Origin: Gemmatimonadota bacterium
GTDB taxonomy: Bacteria; Gemmatimonadota; Gemmatimonadetes; Longimicrobiales; Gaopeijiaceae
Direction of reading: 5' to 3'
NCBI GenBank assembly: GCA_028873825.1
Contig: JAPPNM010000082.1
Span: forward strand, 1 to 44,712
DNA: 44,712 bases
Below the pieces are notes generated by a model. It saw only the letters and a program-made list of their open reading frames with translations, ran no database searches and had not been told where the DNA came from. The position numbers and the translations under genes are program-made. Below are positions 19,510-28,254 of this stretch, piece by piece (within the stretch, counting starts at the first letter, position 1; every line of letters starts with the position of its first letter).

Positions 19510-19911
19510 CTGCGGTCCCCGGGTGAATCCGCGCGCGCACCTGGGGCGGTGGGGCGCCCGCCCGGCGGAATGCGGGCGGGGCGAATCACGGCGGGAAGTC
19601 GTCGAAGTTGAACCGGGGCTGCACGATCTGCCTTTCTTGCCGTCGGGCGGCATCTCATTCCGTCGTTCCAAGATAGCGGAACCCGCCCGGGGCGTGGAGT
19701 TTCACGGAAACGCCGCGGGGACGGGAACCGGGAGCGCGAGCGCGGCCGCGCCCGCGAGCGTCGCGCCGCTCGCCTGTCCACTCCGACGGGCGGGCCGCAG
19801 GACGGGCGTGGAGGAGCTCGCGCGGTTCCCGGATCCTGGTGGCGAGGTTCCTGCGCCCGCAGCCGACCTCGGCCATTTCGAGGAAGGACGCGGTTGAAGG
19901 AACCTCCGAGT

Positions 19912-19942
19912 GACTACATGGGTAGTGACTACCCAGGTAGTC
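19912..19942. promoter_or_regulatory. Tandem BlaI/CopY-like operator
   Basis: Two head-to-tail units of GACTACnnnGGTAGT. The first is ACTAC-4-GTAGT; the second is GACTACC-CA-GGTAGTC, a perfect 7-bp inverted repeat. This is the dyad type bound by BlaI/MecI/CopY repressors (ACTACA-TGTAGT-like). It lies 29 bases before the start of the M56 remnant. No blaI gene is present here. Confidence 0.6.
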
Positions 19943-19971
19943 GACGAAGCCGCAGCCATGGAGAGAGCCTG

Positions 19972-20541
19972 ATGAAGCGGAAGCGCCAACTCGGAGACCT
20001 GCAGGCGGTCTTCTTCTTCCAGCCGCTCTTCCGGCTCGCCGCCCGGCAGCTTCGGCTCGCCGCCGAGGAGCTGTGCGACGACTGGGCGGCCAGTCAGCTC
20101 GACGACCGCTTGGCCATGGCGAGCTGCCTGACGGAAGTGGCCGGATGGGTGGTCCGACGCGACCGCCGCGTCCCGGTCCCGTGCATGGGCAGACGCCGCT
20201 CACAGCTGGAGCTCCGTGTCCGGCGCCTGGTGAACGAACATCGTTCGCTCCGCGCGCCGTCGCGCCCTTGGCGGCACGCGGGCGCCTTGGGGCTTCTCGT
20301 CCTCGCCCCCTTGGTCGCTCCGGCGGTGGCGCCCGGTGCGGACTGGTCCCACCACGCGGATCGGCGCGTTATCGGGGGCGCTTGGACGCACGAGCACGGA
20401 CATACGCGGGAGCACGAGCTCCGCGAGCGACGCGAGCGTGCTCGGGCTCGGCCAGTTCCCGGCGTTCCGCCGGCCGGCGAGGGCGAGCTGCGCGAAGCCG
20501 AGACAGGCTCCCCCGCGGACCTCGACCGCGAGGGGAGGTAG
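19972..20541 (+). pseudogene. Truncated BlaR1/M56 metallopeptidase remnant
   Basis: 189 codons. The sequence LQAVFFFQPLFRLAARQLRL followed by AAEELCDDWA and ASCLTEVAGWVV matches the M56 region that follows the zinc-site helix. The HExxH motif and the N-terminal membrane helices are missing. A later membrane segment (AGALGLLVLAPLVAPAVA) and an Arg/Glu-rich tail remain. The reading frame is open, has a good ribosome binding site (GGAGAGAG) and sits right after the operator, so it may still be made. The usual upstream blaI gene is absent. Probably an internal deletion joined the operator to the gene's 3' half. Confidence 0.6.
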
Positions 20542-20606
20542 GGAAGGCTGAAGAAACGATGTCGATGTTCGGCGTCCGCCATCCACAACAACACAAGGAT
20601 AAGACC

Positions 20607-20987
20607 ATGACAAGGCAGATCGTTGCCGTTCGTTCCGCGACCCTGGCTCTCGCGATAACGTTCGCCGCCTGTTCGCCCACGGAACCCGGCGAGGGAGGGA
20701 AGCGGTGGGACAAGGACGAGCCGGCCACCGTGACCAGGAGCGGCGTGAAGCTCGTCATCCGGTACCACTCCTCCGACGAGGAGTTCCGCGGCACCATGAC
20801 CAACACCACGAGCTCCTCGGTCTCCGACGCCCGGGTCGAGATTCACCTCTCGAACGGGAAGGAGCTCGGCCCCACACCCAGGACCACGCTCGCCGGCGAC
20901 GAGAGCAAGGACGTGACGCTCGACGCGGCGGGCCAGCGGTTCTCGTGGTTCTCGGTCCATATCGAGCTCGGAGGCGACAGCGGATAG
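20607..20987 (+). CDS. Small exported lipoprotein, FxLYD-like
   Basis: 126 residues. Lipoprotein signal with lipobox FAAC, then a linker and one beta-sandwich domain: SGVKLVIRYHSSDEEFRGTM, NTTSSSVSDARVEIHL, GKELGPTPRTTLAGDES. The pattern of a small domain compensating N-terminal hydrophobic strands with NT-polar-SSSVSDARVEIHL is like FxLYD domains. AAGGAT precedes ATG 20607. The next gene is a paralogue and overlaps by one base. The pair follows the M56 remnant and may belong to its regulon. Confidence 0.7.
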   Translation: MTRQIVAVRSATLALAITFAACSPTEPGEGGKRWDKDEPATVTRSGVKLVIRYHSSDEEFRGTMTNTTSSSVSDARVEIHLSNGKELGPTPRTTLAGDESKDVTLDAAGQRFSWFSVHIELGGDSG

Positions 20988-21454
20988 TGAGGACTCTTCT
21001 CGCGGTGACGACGATCATACTCTTCTCCTGCGCCCCGCCACCGCCACAGCGCGGCACCGAAGACGCCGGGGAGGGTCTCGGCGAGCACGGCAAGGGCGGC
21101 GAGGGCGCCGACCATCGGGAAGGGGCCGGTCACGACGAGGGAGGCGGCGAGGGCGAGGAGGGCGGCGTCTACATCGGTGCCGATGCCCTGTGGGAGAGCG
21201 TGCGAAGGGGCATCCGCCTGACGCTCATGTACGACGGGAGCCGGAAGGCGTTCCACGGCACGGTGGAGAACACCACCGACTCGCAGGTGTGCGCCGTCAG
21301 GGTGGAGGTCCACCTGAAGGGCGGCGGCGAACTCGGGCCCACCGACCCCCGGGACTTGGGCCCCGGCGAGAGCGCCGGCATCGAGCTGGCCGCGCCGGAC
21401 GGGTTCGAGCACTGGACCGCTCACGCGGAAACCTCCGCCTGCCCGGCGACGTGA
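20987..21454 (+). CDS. Small exported lipoprotein, paralogue with acidic/His/Gly linker
   Basis: 155 residues, GTG start (TAGTG overlap). Lipoprotein signal with lipobox LFSC, then a Pro run and a 40-residue linker rich in Gly, Glu, Asp and His (GEHGKGGEGADHREGAGH). The folded domain repeats the previous gene: GIRLTLMYDGSRKAFHGTV, NTTDSQVCAVRVEVHL, GGELGPTDPRDLGPGES. So this is a tandem duplication that diverged and gained a linker. The linker could bind divalent metal; that is a guess from composition. Confidence 0.7.
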   Translation: MRTLLAVTTIILFSCAPPPPQRGTEDAGEGLGEHGKGGEGADHREGAGHDEGGGEGEEGGVYIGADALWESVRRGIRLTLMYDGSRKAFHGTVENTTDSQVCAVRVEVHLKGGGELGPTDPRDLGPGESAGIELAAPDGFEHWTAHAETSACPAT

Positions 21455-21508
21455 CTCGCGACAGGTGGCGAACACTATCGCTAGCAGTCCACGCTCGCCG
21501 GCGACGAA

Positions 21509-22774
21509 TCAACCCGCAGCCACGGGATTCTCTCGGCGCGGCAGATCGCTTCCGGACCGTTCCTGGAAGGCCCTAAGGCCGAAGGCGGGCAGAACCGCGA
21601 AGAGGTGGTTGAAGACTTCCGATTGGAATCTTTCGTATTCGACCCACTCCGTTTCGTTGGAGAAGCAGTACACCTCGATGGGCACGCCGTGAGGCCCTGG
21701 GGCGAGCTGACGCACCATGAGGGTCATGTGCCGGTGCGTCTTCGGATGAGCCTTCAGGTATCCTTCGACGTACGCTCGGAATGCTTCCAGGTTGGTGAAG
21801 CGCCGAGCTGACTTGCCTTCCACCCCGGCTCCAGCTTCAAGGGAGTCGCGGGCGGCCGCCACTTCAAGATTGGGCGCGAACCGCCCTCGCCCGGTCCTGG
21901 ATCGCGACAGTTCTTGAATCTCTTCGTCCGCGAGGAACCTTATCGAATTGACATCAATGAGAACCGCGCGCTTGATCCGTCTGCCTCCCGACTCGGACAT
22001 GCCCCGCCAGTTCTTGAACGAATCCCCGATCAACCTGTGTGTCGGGATGGCCGAGATCGTCCTGTCCCAGTTCCGCACCCGGACCATGTGCAGGTCGATG
22101 TCGATCACCGTACCGTCGGCGTTCGCGTGCGGCACCTCCACCCAGTCTCCGATGCGAACGATGTCGTTCGAGGTGATCTGGACGCTCGCGGCCAAGGAGA
22201 GCAGCGTGTTGCGGAATATGAGCATCAGAAGCGCGGCCAGCGCACCGACGCCGGAGAGGAAGGCCACGGGAGAGCGACCGAGGAGAATGGCTACGATCAC
22301 GACTCCGGCGACGACATAGACCGCCAGCGTGGCGATCTGCATGTAGCTCTTGATCGGCTTGGCCACCGACGCCGGGGACGTCCCGTGGTACACGGCGCTG
22401 AAGGACTCCAGCGCGGCCACGAGGGTGCGCGCGATGGTCAACGTGATGTAGGCGGCCGAGAGACGACGGACGAGCGTCCAGAAGAGAATAAGGAAAGCCG
22501 CTTCCGCCCCCGCCTCCGCTTCCGACCCGGTCACCCCCAGAGCGGGAACGATGCCGAAGTAGATGACCAGGGCGGGCACGATGGGCGCGAGCCGGGCGAG
22601 CACCATCTTGTCGAGGGGACCGTCGTCCAGCGAAAGCCGTGCTTCGGAGGCCACTCTGCCGAAGGTCTTGGCGATGACCCGGGATTTCATCCAGTCCGCG
22701 AGCACCGCCAGGACCAACAGGGCTCCGAGCCCGATGCCCAGGTGCCACCAGTTCAGCGGGAGGGAATCTTCCAT
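21509..22774 (-). CDS. ybdG: Mechanosensitive channel, YbdG/MscS family
   Basis: 421 residues. About four or five membrane helices (for example LGALLVLAVLADWM, IVPALVIYFGIVPALG, VAFLSGVGALAALLMLIF) end in an MscS pore helix and beta domain: TSNDIVRIGDWVEVP, DGTVIDIDLHMVRVRNWD, ISAIPTHRLI. The stretch FKNWRGMSESGGRRIKR is characteristic of the YbdG (miniconductance) branch. Role: release of solutes on osmotic downshift. It has its own upstream gap of 168 bases containing a 16-bp tandem repeat. Confidence 0.88.
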   Translation of the reverse strand: MEDSLPLNWWHLGIGLGALLVLAVLADWMKSRVIAKTFGRVASEARLSLDDGPLDKMVLARLAPIVPALVIYFGIVPALGVTGSEAEAGAEAAFLILFWTLVRRLSAAYITLTIARTLVAALESFSAVYHGTSPASVAKPIKSYMQIATLAVYVVAGVVIVAILLGRSPVAFLSGVGALAALLMLIFRNTLLSLAASVQITSNDIVRIGDWVEVPHANADGTVIDIDLHMVRVRNWDRTISAIPTHRLIGDSFKNWRGMSESGGRRIKRAVLIDVNSIRFLADEEIQELSRSRTGRGRFAPNLEVAAARDSLEAGAGVEGKSARRFTNLEAFRAYVEGYLKAHPKTHRHMTLMVRQLAPGPHGVPIEVYCFSNETEWVEYERFQSEVFNHLFAVLPAFGLRAFQERSGSDLPRRENPVAAG

Positions 22775-22885
22775 GTCCGGGCCGCCTCAGGTGCGTGTTT
22801 CCCGACGGAGTGGTCGCGCCCTCCCGGCGGCATCGCGATGTGCAGGCCTTCGCGCCGCCCATGGAGAGCCTCCGGCGCGGGCGCT

Positions 22886-22917
22886 ACTTCTCGGCATGGG
22901 CACTTCTCGGCATGGGC
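22886..22917. repeat. 16-bp tandem direct repeat
   Basis: ACTTCTCGGCATGGGC occurs twice in immediate succession in the gap upstream of the YbdG-like gene. Reads as a recent duplication or a paired binding site. Confidence 0.5.
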
Positions 22918-22942
22918 CGGCGCTCGGCGTGGGGCGCAGGGA

Positions 22943-24262
22943 TCAGCGAATCCCATCCGGCAGACGCTTCACGACCACAGTAGACACGTCCAAGTCGTCC
23001 CTCTCCACGAAGGCGGCGAGACCGTTCGGGCCGAAGGCCGAGGGCATCGCGGTGGAGCCGGGCGCGAACGTGCCCCAATAACGACCGTCCGCCGAAATGA
23101 GGTCGATCCGGCTGCCATCCGTCCCTTCGTCACCGCGGTGGCGGACCCAGACGGTGCCTTCCCAGCTCGTTTTCAGGCTGAGCACCACCGGTATCTCGTG
23201 GAAGAACTCCATTTCCTTGATGTGGTTGCGCTGCCATTCGATCATCGCTTCACGAAACGGGTCGCCGTCCCCGTCGCCGAGCGCGTCCAATTGGCGCTCG
23301 ATCTCGCCTTCCTTGATGCGGTCCGTAACGGATCTGGGCCGGAATGGACGGGTCAGGATCCGCGTCACCGGGCCGCCCGGCGCGGCGAACTTGATTGCGT
23401 AGGCGGAAGAGTCCGTGTAGGCGAGTTCCCCGCTTGGCAGCACGGCGGCCGTGAGCGTAGGCCGAAAGGCCCCTTCTGGATGGACGGGAGGCCACCATCC
23501 GGCCACTACCGAGTCGATGCCGACCTCGTCGCCGGTCAGATCGTAGCTCAGGAGATAACGGAAAGGAGCCGGCGCATCGTCATCGGGATTTGGCTCGCCT
23601 GTGCTCAGGTAGCCGACTTCGGTTGTGGACAGAACCCGATCCCGTCCGGGGAAGGCCTGAAGGTCGCGGATAATCGCGAAGTGCGTGTGCGGTCCTGGCA
23701 GGGGGATGGTCCGTTCGAATTCGCTGTTCGCATCGAAGAGTGCGAATCCCATGCGGTTCGGGTCGAAGACGGTCACCCGCCCGTCCGCCATGACGCCAAA
23801 TCCCAGCGCGCTCGGTTCCTCGAATTCACCCGGGCCTTCCCCTTCTCCTATGAACTGTCGCACCAGCCGGCCTTGCGGACCGACCACGTAGATCCGCACC
23901 GCCACCCTGTCGAGGATGTAGAGGTTGCCATCCCCGTCGAAGCCGACGCCGCCCACGCGACCGAACGTGTCCCAGCGATCCCCGTCCGTTGAGCCCAACC
24001 GGTAGACTTCCTCGAAGTCGGCGTCAAGGAGCCGGTCATCGGCCGGGAGTTCGACCACCTGTTGGGTGGCAAGCGGGCCTGCGGTCGTTCCGAGCACGGC
24101 GACCAATACTGCGGCGCCGGCCACATGCGCTCGGGTGCGGTCCTTCCAAGTCACATTAATCCATGGCGCTCCCACTGATTCCCTTGGCTCTCTACGAGAT
24201 CCCGGCGATAGGCCCGGAACCGCGAGTGAGTCGTCGATCAGGTTGCGCAGGTCGCCTTTCAC
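22943..24262 (-). CDS. Exported 6-bladed beta-propeller protein
   Basis: 439 residues. After a 40-residue leader comes a signal-like segment (AHVAGAAVLVAVLGTTAGPLATQ). The mature part has NHL/6-bladed-propeller blades: VGGVGFDGDGNLYILD, IYVVGPQGRLVRQFIGEGEGPGEF, ALGFGVMADGRVTVFD. The GxGEGPGEF blade motif is typical of the Bacteroidota/Gemmatimonadota 6-bladed propeller lipoproteins. GTG 24262 is supported by GGAGGAGG nine bases upstream; GTG 24154, closer to the signal, is an alternative. Function unknown; an envelope binding scaffold is likely. Local GC is lower than in the housekeeping genes. Confidence 0.75.
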   Translation of the reverse strand: MKGDLRNLIDDSLAVPGLSPGSRREPRESVGAPWINVTWKDRTRAHVAGAAVLVAVLGTTAGPLATQQVVELPADDRLLDADFEEVYRLGSTDGDRWDTFGRVGGVGFDGDGNLYILDRVAVRIYVVGPQGRLVRQFIGEGEGPGEFEEPSALGFGVMADGRVTVFDPNRMGFALFDANSEFERTIPLPGPHTHFAIIRDLQAFPGRDRVLSTTEVGYLSTGEPNPDDDAPAPFRYLLSYDLTGDEVGIDSVVAGWWPPVHPEGAFRPTLTAAVLPSGELAYTDSSAYAIKFAAPGGPVTRILTRPFRPRSVTDRIKEGEIERQLDALGDGDGDPFREAMIEWQRNHIKEMEFFHEIPVVLSLKTSWEGTVWVRHRGDEGTDGSRIDLISADGRYWGTFAPGSTAMPSAFGPNGLAAFVERDDLDVSTVVVKRLPDGIR

Positions 24263-24501
24263 GGGTTCGCCCCTCCTCCGAGCGTGCAGATGGCGTCTTT
24301 CTACAGGAACCGACGGAAAGTCAGCGTGGACGGCCGGTCTCGCAAGGCGTGGCCGGCCGCCCCGTCCACCGGGAGCCCTCCTTCTCGGGTCGATACGCGC
24401 GGGCTATCATGTCATGCCGTTCTCAACGAACGCCAGCACGAAAGGCCGCACGCAACCATGAAGGCACCCGCGGCGAGGGCACCCGCATCGCCTCTCTCGA
24501 C

Positions 24502-25722
24502 ATGACCGGCGCCGTTCGGGTCGCCGGGGGCAAGTCGGCCGCGACCGGTTCCGTGACTCCCGGCCTGGACCGCTTCGTCGGCGGGGAGGCCTCCGAAGCC
24601 CGGGGCCTGCGCGGCCGCCGTCTGGGCCTGATCGCGCACCCCGCGTCGGTCACCTCGGACCTGGTCCGCGCCGCGGACGCCATCCTGGCCGCCGGCTACG
24701 ATCTCCGCGCCCTCTTCGGCCCCCAGCACGGCGCCCGCGGCGAGAAGCAGGACAACATGATCGAGTCCGGCCACTACGCGGACCCGGTCACCGGCCTCCC
24801 GGTCCACTCCCTCTACGGCGATGTCCGCAAGCCGACCCCCGCGATGCTCGAGGGCCTCGACGCCGTACTCTTCGACCTCCAGGACGTGGGCGTGCGGGTC
24901 TACACCTTCGTCTGGACGATGGCGCTCGCGATGGAGGCGTGCGCCGAGGCGGATATCCGGTTCGTCGTCCTCGACCGCCCCAACCCGGTCGGCGGCGCCC
25001 GGCGCGAGGGCCCCGTGCTGCGACCCGGCTACGAGTCCTTCGTCGGTCTCCACCCGGTCCCCCTCCGGCACGGCCTCACCTGCGGCGAGATGGCGCGCTG
25101 GCTGAACGAGGAGCGCGGCATCGGCTGCGACCTCGCGGTCGTTCCCTGCGACGGCTGGCGGCGCTGCATGCTCGGGCGGGACACCGGTCTCGCCTGGGTG
25201 ATGCCCAGCCCCAACCTGCCCACGCCCGACTCCTGCACGGTCTATCCCGGCATGGTGCTGCTCGAGGGCACCAACCTCTCCGAAGGACGCGGGACGACTC
25301 GCCCGTTCGAGCACTTCGGCGCACCGTGGCTGGACCCAGCGGCGCTGGCGGCGCGGCTCGCGGACGCCCGCCTTCCCGGCGTCCGTTTTCGCCCCTGCCA
25401 CTTCGAACCCACCTTCCAGAAGCACGCCGGCCGGCTGTGCGGCGGCGCCCAGCTGCACGTCACCGACCCTCGCTCCTTCGAGCCGGTTCGCTCCGCCGTC
25501 GAGATCATCGCCGCCGCCCGCGCCCTGGCGCCGCACGACTTCGCCTGGCGCAGCCCCCCCTACGAGTACGAGGAGACGCTGCCCCCCATCGACATCCTGT
25601 GGGGGCATTCCGGGTTGCGGGAGGGTGTTAGGGACGGCAGGACCGCCGACGAGATTCTGGCGGCGGAGGAGGCCGGGCTGAAGGCCTTCGCCGCGTCGGC
25701 GGAGCGGCACCTGCTGTACTGA
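24502..25722 (+). CDS. namZ: Exo-beta-N-acetylmuramidase (NamZ, DUF1343/GH171)
   Basis: 406 residues of the DUF1343 family, whose characterised member NamZ removes terminal N-acetylmuramic acid from peptidoglycan fragments. Family motifs in order: GRRLGLIAHPASV, ALFGPQHGARG, PVHSLYGDVRKPT, FDLQDVGVRVYTFVWTM, LDRPNPVGG, SPNLPTPDSCTVYPG and LEGTNLSEGRGTTRPFE. No clear signal peptide follows the ATG at 24502, whereas many relatives are exported. The frame stays open upstream, so the start is uncertain. Divergent from the propeller gene. Likely role: peptidoglycan recycling. Confidence 0.88.
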   Translation: MTGAVRVAGGKSAATGSVTPGLDRFVGGEASEARGLRGRRLGLIAHPASVTSDLVRAADAILAAGYDLRALFGPQHGARGEKQDNMIESGHYADPVTGLPVHSLYGDVRKPTPAMLEGLDAVLFDLQDVGVRVYTFVWTMALAMEACAEADIRFVVLDRPNPVGGARREGPVLRPGYESFVGLHPVPLRHGLTCGEMARWLNEERGIGCDLAVVPCDGWRRCMLGRDTGLAWVMPSPNLPTPDSCTVYPGMVLLEGTNLSEGRGTTRPFEHFGAPWLDPAALAARLADARLPGVRFRPCHFEPTFQKHAGRLCGGAQLHVTDPRSFEPVRSAVEIIAAARALAPHDFAWRSPPYEYEETLPPIDILWGHSGLREGVRDGRTADEILAAEEAGLKAFAASAERHLLY

Positions 25723-25825
25723 ACCGGCCTGCGGGGCGGGGAGGCGGCCGTAGTGCGGACGGCGGTGCCGGCGGCGGGGTGGGCACGCGGACGAGCCCGC
25801 GGGGGCCTTGGAGTGGGGGGCAAAA

Positions 25826-25853
25826 TGTATAGCAGACATTACATAATGTAAAG
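25826..25853 (-). promoter_or_regulatory. Promoter-like palindrome, copy at 25.8 kb
   Basis: On the minus strand CTTTACATTATGTAATG (25853-25837) contains TTTACA (25852-25847); 15 bp later comes TATACA (25831-25826). This is the same build, hexamers and spacing as the site before the CRISPR array. Confidence 0.5.
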
Positions 25854-25863
25854 TATGCTTTAC

Positions 25864-25940
25864 GGTGTGAACAGGTGAGGCGAAGCGGCCGGCGCGGATG
25901 CATCGCCGTTCGAATGCCGGGGGGGGATTTTTCCGCGGGC
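25864..25940 (-). repeat. Dispersed repeat B, copy 3
   Basis: Minus-strand copy of the element at 11212 and 35219: C-rich run, CGGCATTCGAACGGCGAT, TCCGCG, GCTTCG. It begins a few bases after the higA stop and leads into the promoter-like palindrome. Confidence 0.65.
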
Positions 25941-25942
25941 TA

Positions 25943-26249
25943 TTAGCTCCGGCCCCCGTTTCGCCCGGGAGCGTACGCCTCCACGCAAATCTCCTCCGAC
26001 CGTTTGCGGGTGCAGGCGATGTCGTAGGAGGTCTGCATCGCCAGGAGCGTGTCCATCCCGACGCCGAAGGCCCTTCTCGAGACGGAGCGCCATGGTGCTG
26101 GACAGGCTCGAATGTCCGTTCAGCAGCGTTGACAACGTGGGACGCGAGACGCCGAGGACCTCGGCGGCGGCCGCGACCGTCAGGCCATGGGCCTCGATGA
26201 TCTCGGTTCTCACGAATGAACCGGGGTGAGGCGGGTTCGTCGGCTGCAT
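25943..26249 (-). pseudogene. higA: HigA-type antitoxin, frameshifted
   Basis: The first 47 codons are a normal HigA start: NPPHPGSFVRTEIIEAHGLT, AAAEVLGVSRPTLSTLLNG, LSSTMALRLEK (XRE helix-turn-helix). One extra G in GAGAAGGGCCTTC then breaks the frame. In the next frame the protein continues as AFGVGMDTLLAMQTSYDIA, the expected HigA ending, and stops at TAA 25945-25943. So it is a single-base insertion in an otherwise intact gene, or a sequencing error in a G run. The usual upstream HigB/RelE toxin is not recognisable in 26250-26518. Confidence 0.8.
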
Positions 26250-26518
26250 GGCGGGACTCCGTTGGCTTCGCGATGTGGCGTGCGGCGCGTACTCTACTGA
26301 CGCGCATCGTCGTCCGAATGTTGCACCGGCCGGCGGACGGGCGGTTCCGACTCGCGGAGCTCCTCCACCCGCAGGAGAGCCGAAACGCCGGCCGGCGGAC
26401 GGGCGGTTCCGACCTTCGGTACGCCGCGTCACGGGCCGATCATCACTTCGCCTGGGGGTGCGGCGCCCGGAGAGTCCCGCTCGGTTCCCCCGGTCGCGAG
26501 CTCCCGCCCGGGTCCGTC
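26250..26518. other. Gap with a 26-bp direct repeat, no gene seen
   Basis: The 269 bases between the higA remnant and the EEP lipoprotein gene hold a 26-bp direct repeat (26326-26351 and 26388-26413; it contains GGCGGACGGGCGGTTCC), 62 bases apart. A HigB-like toxin would be expected here on the minus strand, but no frame reads as one. Confidence 0.5.
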
Positions 26519-28189
26519 TCAGCGAAACGCGAAGTCCACGACCAAGGGGAAGTGGTCGGACTGTCGCGTGTCGGACTCGCGGATGCGGAGCTGCTTGATC
26601 GCCGCGGGCGACAGGTCGGCGGCATCGAAGACGAACGCCCGCTCGACCCGAAGGACCGAAGCCCGGTACAGGACGTGGTCGAGGCGGCCGGGCGAGAAGG
26701 GGTCGCCGGCGCGCGTGCTCCGCCACGTCGCCAGCGAGCGGTCGCGGAGACGCTGCACGCGGACGACGTCCAGGTCGCCGCCGCCGGCCCCCAGGCCGGA
26801 CCGCAGTTCATCGAGGGGGCGCGCGGACCCGACCAGGTTGAGGTCGCCGCCGATCACGAGGCCGGCGTCCGGCCGGCGGGCGAGTGCCGCAGCGACGGCG
26901 CGGTTCAACGTGCGCGCCTGGAGTTCCCGGAGGCGGTCCCGCGGGGAACCGTCGTACCCGGCGCTTTGGAGATCGACGGGGACGAAGAGGACGGAGTTGT
27001 CGCCCGCGTCCATCCAGGCTCCGGTCGCCGACAGGCCGCCGTCCGCCTCGGCTCGCGCGAGGACCGCGGGCGGCGCCATGCGGGGGAATTCGGGCTCGTC
27101 GCCCACCTCGCGCAGCCACCGTTCGAGCGCCCCCGGGGGGTGGTCGATCCTGGCCAGACCGGCCTCGCCCCGAAGCTCCGTCGCCCGCGCGCCGACGGCG
27201 GTGCGCTGGCGGCCCCCGCCCCGCGCGAGCCACCACCCCCACGACGGGCCCCCTCCCGCGGCGCGATCCCCGGAGAAGCGCTCGAGGTCCGCCATGGTCG
27301 CTTCGGCGTAGACCTCGTCGAGGAGGATCACGTCCGGGTCGAGAGCCGCGAGGACGCGCCTGAACGCCTCCGGGCGGTCGCGAAAGTGCCCGTCCGAGAC
27401 GTTCCAGGTCACGACGCGTAGCGCGCCCGGCGCTCGGGCCACGGCGTCCGCTCCCAGCAGGGGGGGAGGTTCGCCCGGAGCGGTGGCGAGAGTGTGGGCG
27501 AACACGGGCGTTTCGTCGGCCACGGCGCCGGCTTGCATGTGGCGCAGCCGTCCGGCGAGCCGGGTCCCGGCGGCGGTCTCGCTAGGCGGTTCGCTCCCGG
27601 CGGCCGCGTCGGAAAGATCCGGCCGCTTCGCGAGCCAGTCGCGCACCATGAGCCGGTCCAGCCTGACCTCGAACCTGTCCGACGAGTGGGTGGGAGACAC
27701 GAGCAGGCCGACGGCCGACGCGCTCTCGATCTCGTCCGGACCGTCCGCGCCGATCCGCCGGACCCCCGCCCCCGCCCCGCGCGCGTCAGCCGCCGAATCC
27801 CATTGCCGGGAGAGGACGACGGCCAGGTCGGCGCCCTCCACGCCGCCGTACGACCCTCCCGTGCCCGGATCGGCGTCGCCGTCGAGCACGATTTCGACCG
27901 ACCCCGGCATTCCCTGCGCGGTGACCGTGTCTCCCAGGTCGATCAGCAGGTGGATGAAGCGGGGATCGTCCTGCACGAAGACCGCGCCGAAGTCGACGGG
28001 GGCGCCGCGCGGGGCGTCGCCGGAGGGATCGCTCGCCGCCGCCGGAACGCCGGTCCAGTCGTCGAAGCCGCCGTCGGTCCAGACGACGTGCGCGGGCGCC
28101 GGCGAGGGGTGGTCGGAGCCGCATCCGGCGAAGGCGGCCAAGGCGGTCCCGAGGGCCAGCAGTGCGATGCTTGGAGAGCGCGCGGTCAT
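26519..28189 (-). CDS. Endonuclease/exonuclease/phosphatase-family lipoprotein
   Basis: 556 residues. Lipoprotein signal (SIALLALGTALAAFAGC). Residues about 25-240 form a beta-rich N-terminal domain (WTDGGFDDWTGVPAA, FGAVFVQDDPRFIHLLIDLG, VEIVLDGDADPGTGG), which looks like a carbohydrate-binding/cellulose-type beta-sandwich. The C-terminal half is an EEP domain: LRVVTWNVSDGHF, DVILLDEVYAE, GLVIGGDLNLVGS and SDHFPLVVDF carry the catalytic N, E, D/N and terminal DH residues. Likely an exported phosphodiesterase or nuclease. Start ATG 28189 places the signal peptide correctly. It lies 65 bases downstream of the intact ankyrin gene. Confidence 0.8.
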   Translation of the reverse strand: MTARSPSIALLALGTALAAFAGCGSDHPSPAPAHVVWTDGGFDDWTGVPAAASDPSGDAPRGAPVDFGAVFVQDDPRFIHLLIDLGDTVTAQGMPGSVEIVLDGDADPGTGGSYGGVEGADLAVVLSRQWDSAADARGAGAGVRRIGADGPDEIESASAVGLLVSPTHSSDRFEVRLDRLMVRDWLAKRPDLSDAAAGSEPPSETAAGTRLAGRLRHMQAGAVADETPVFAHTLATAPGEPPPLLGADAVARAPGALRVVTWNVSDGHFRDRPEAFRRVLAALDPDVILLDEVYAEATMADLERFSGDRAAGGGPSWGWWLARGGGRQRTAVGARATELRGEAGLARIDHPPGALERWLREVGDEPEFPRMAPPAVLARAEADGGLSATGAWMDAGDNSVLFVPVDLQSAGYDGSPRDRLRELQARTLNRAVAAALARRPDAGLVIGGDLNLVGSARPLDELRSGLGAGGGDLDVVRVQRLRDRSLATWRSTRAGDPFSPGRLDHVLYRASVLRVERAFVFDAADLSPAAIKQLRIRESDTRQSDHFPLVVDFAFR

Positions 28190-28254
28190 GTGGGACCGCG
28201 ACCGGGCGGGGCCCGGCTCGGACGCCGGGTAGCCAAAGGAGACCCGCTCCGCGC

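Larger units (their letters stand above)
25723..25942. other. Gap between namZ and the higA remnant
   Basis: Holds the promoter-like palindrome (25826-25853) and repeat B copy (25864-25940), both oriented leftward. No coding sequence seen. Because both flanking genes end here, the promoter-like site has no gene to drive except antisense to namZ. Confidence 0.6.
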
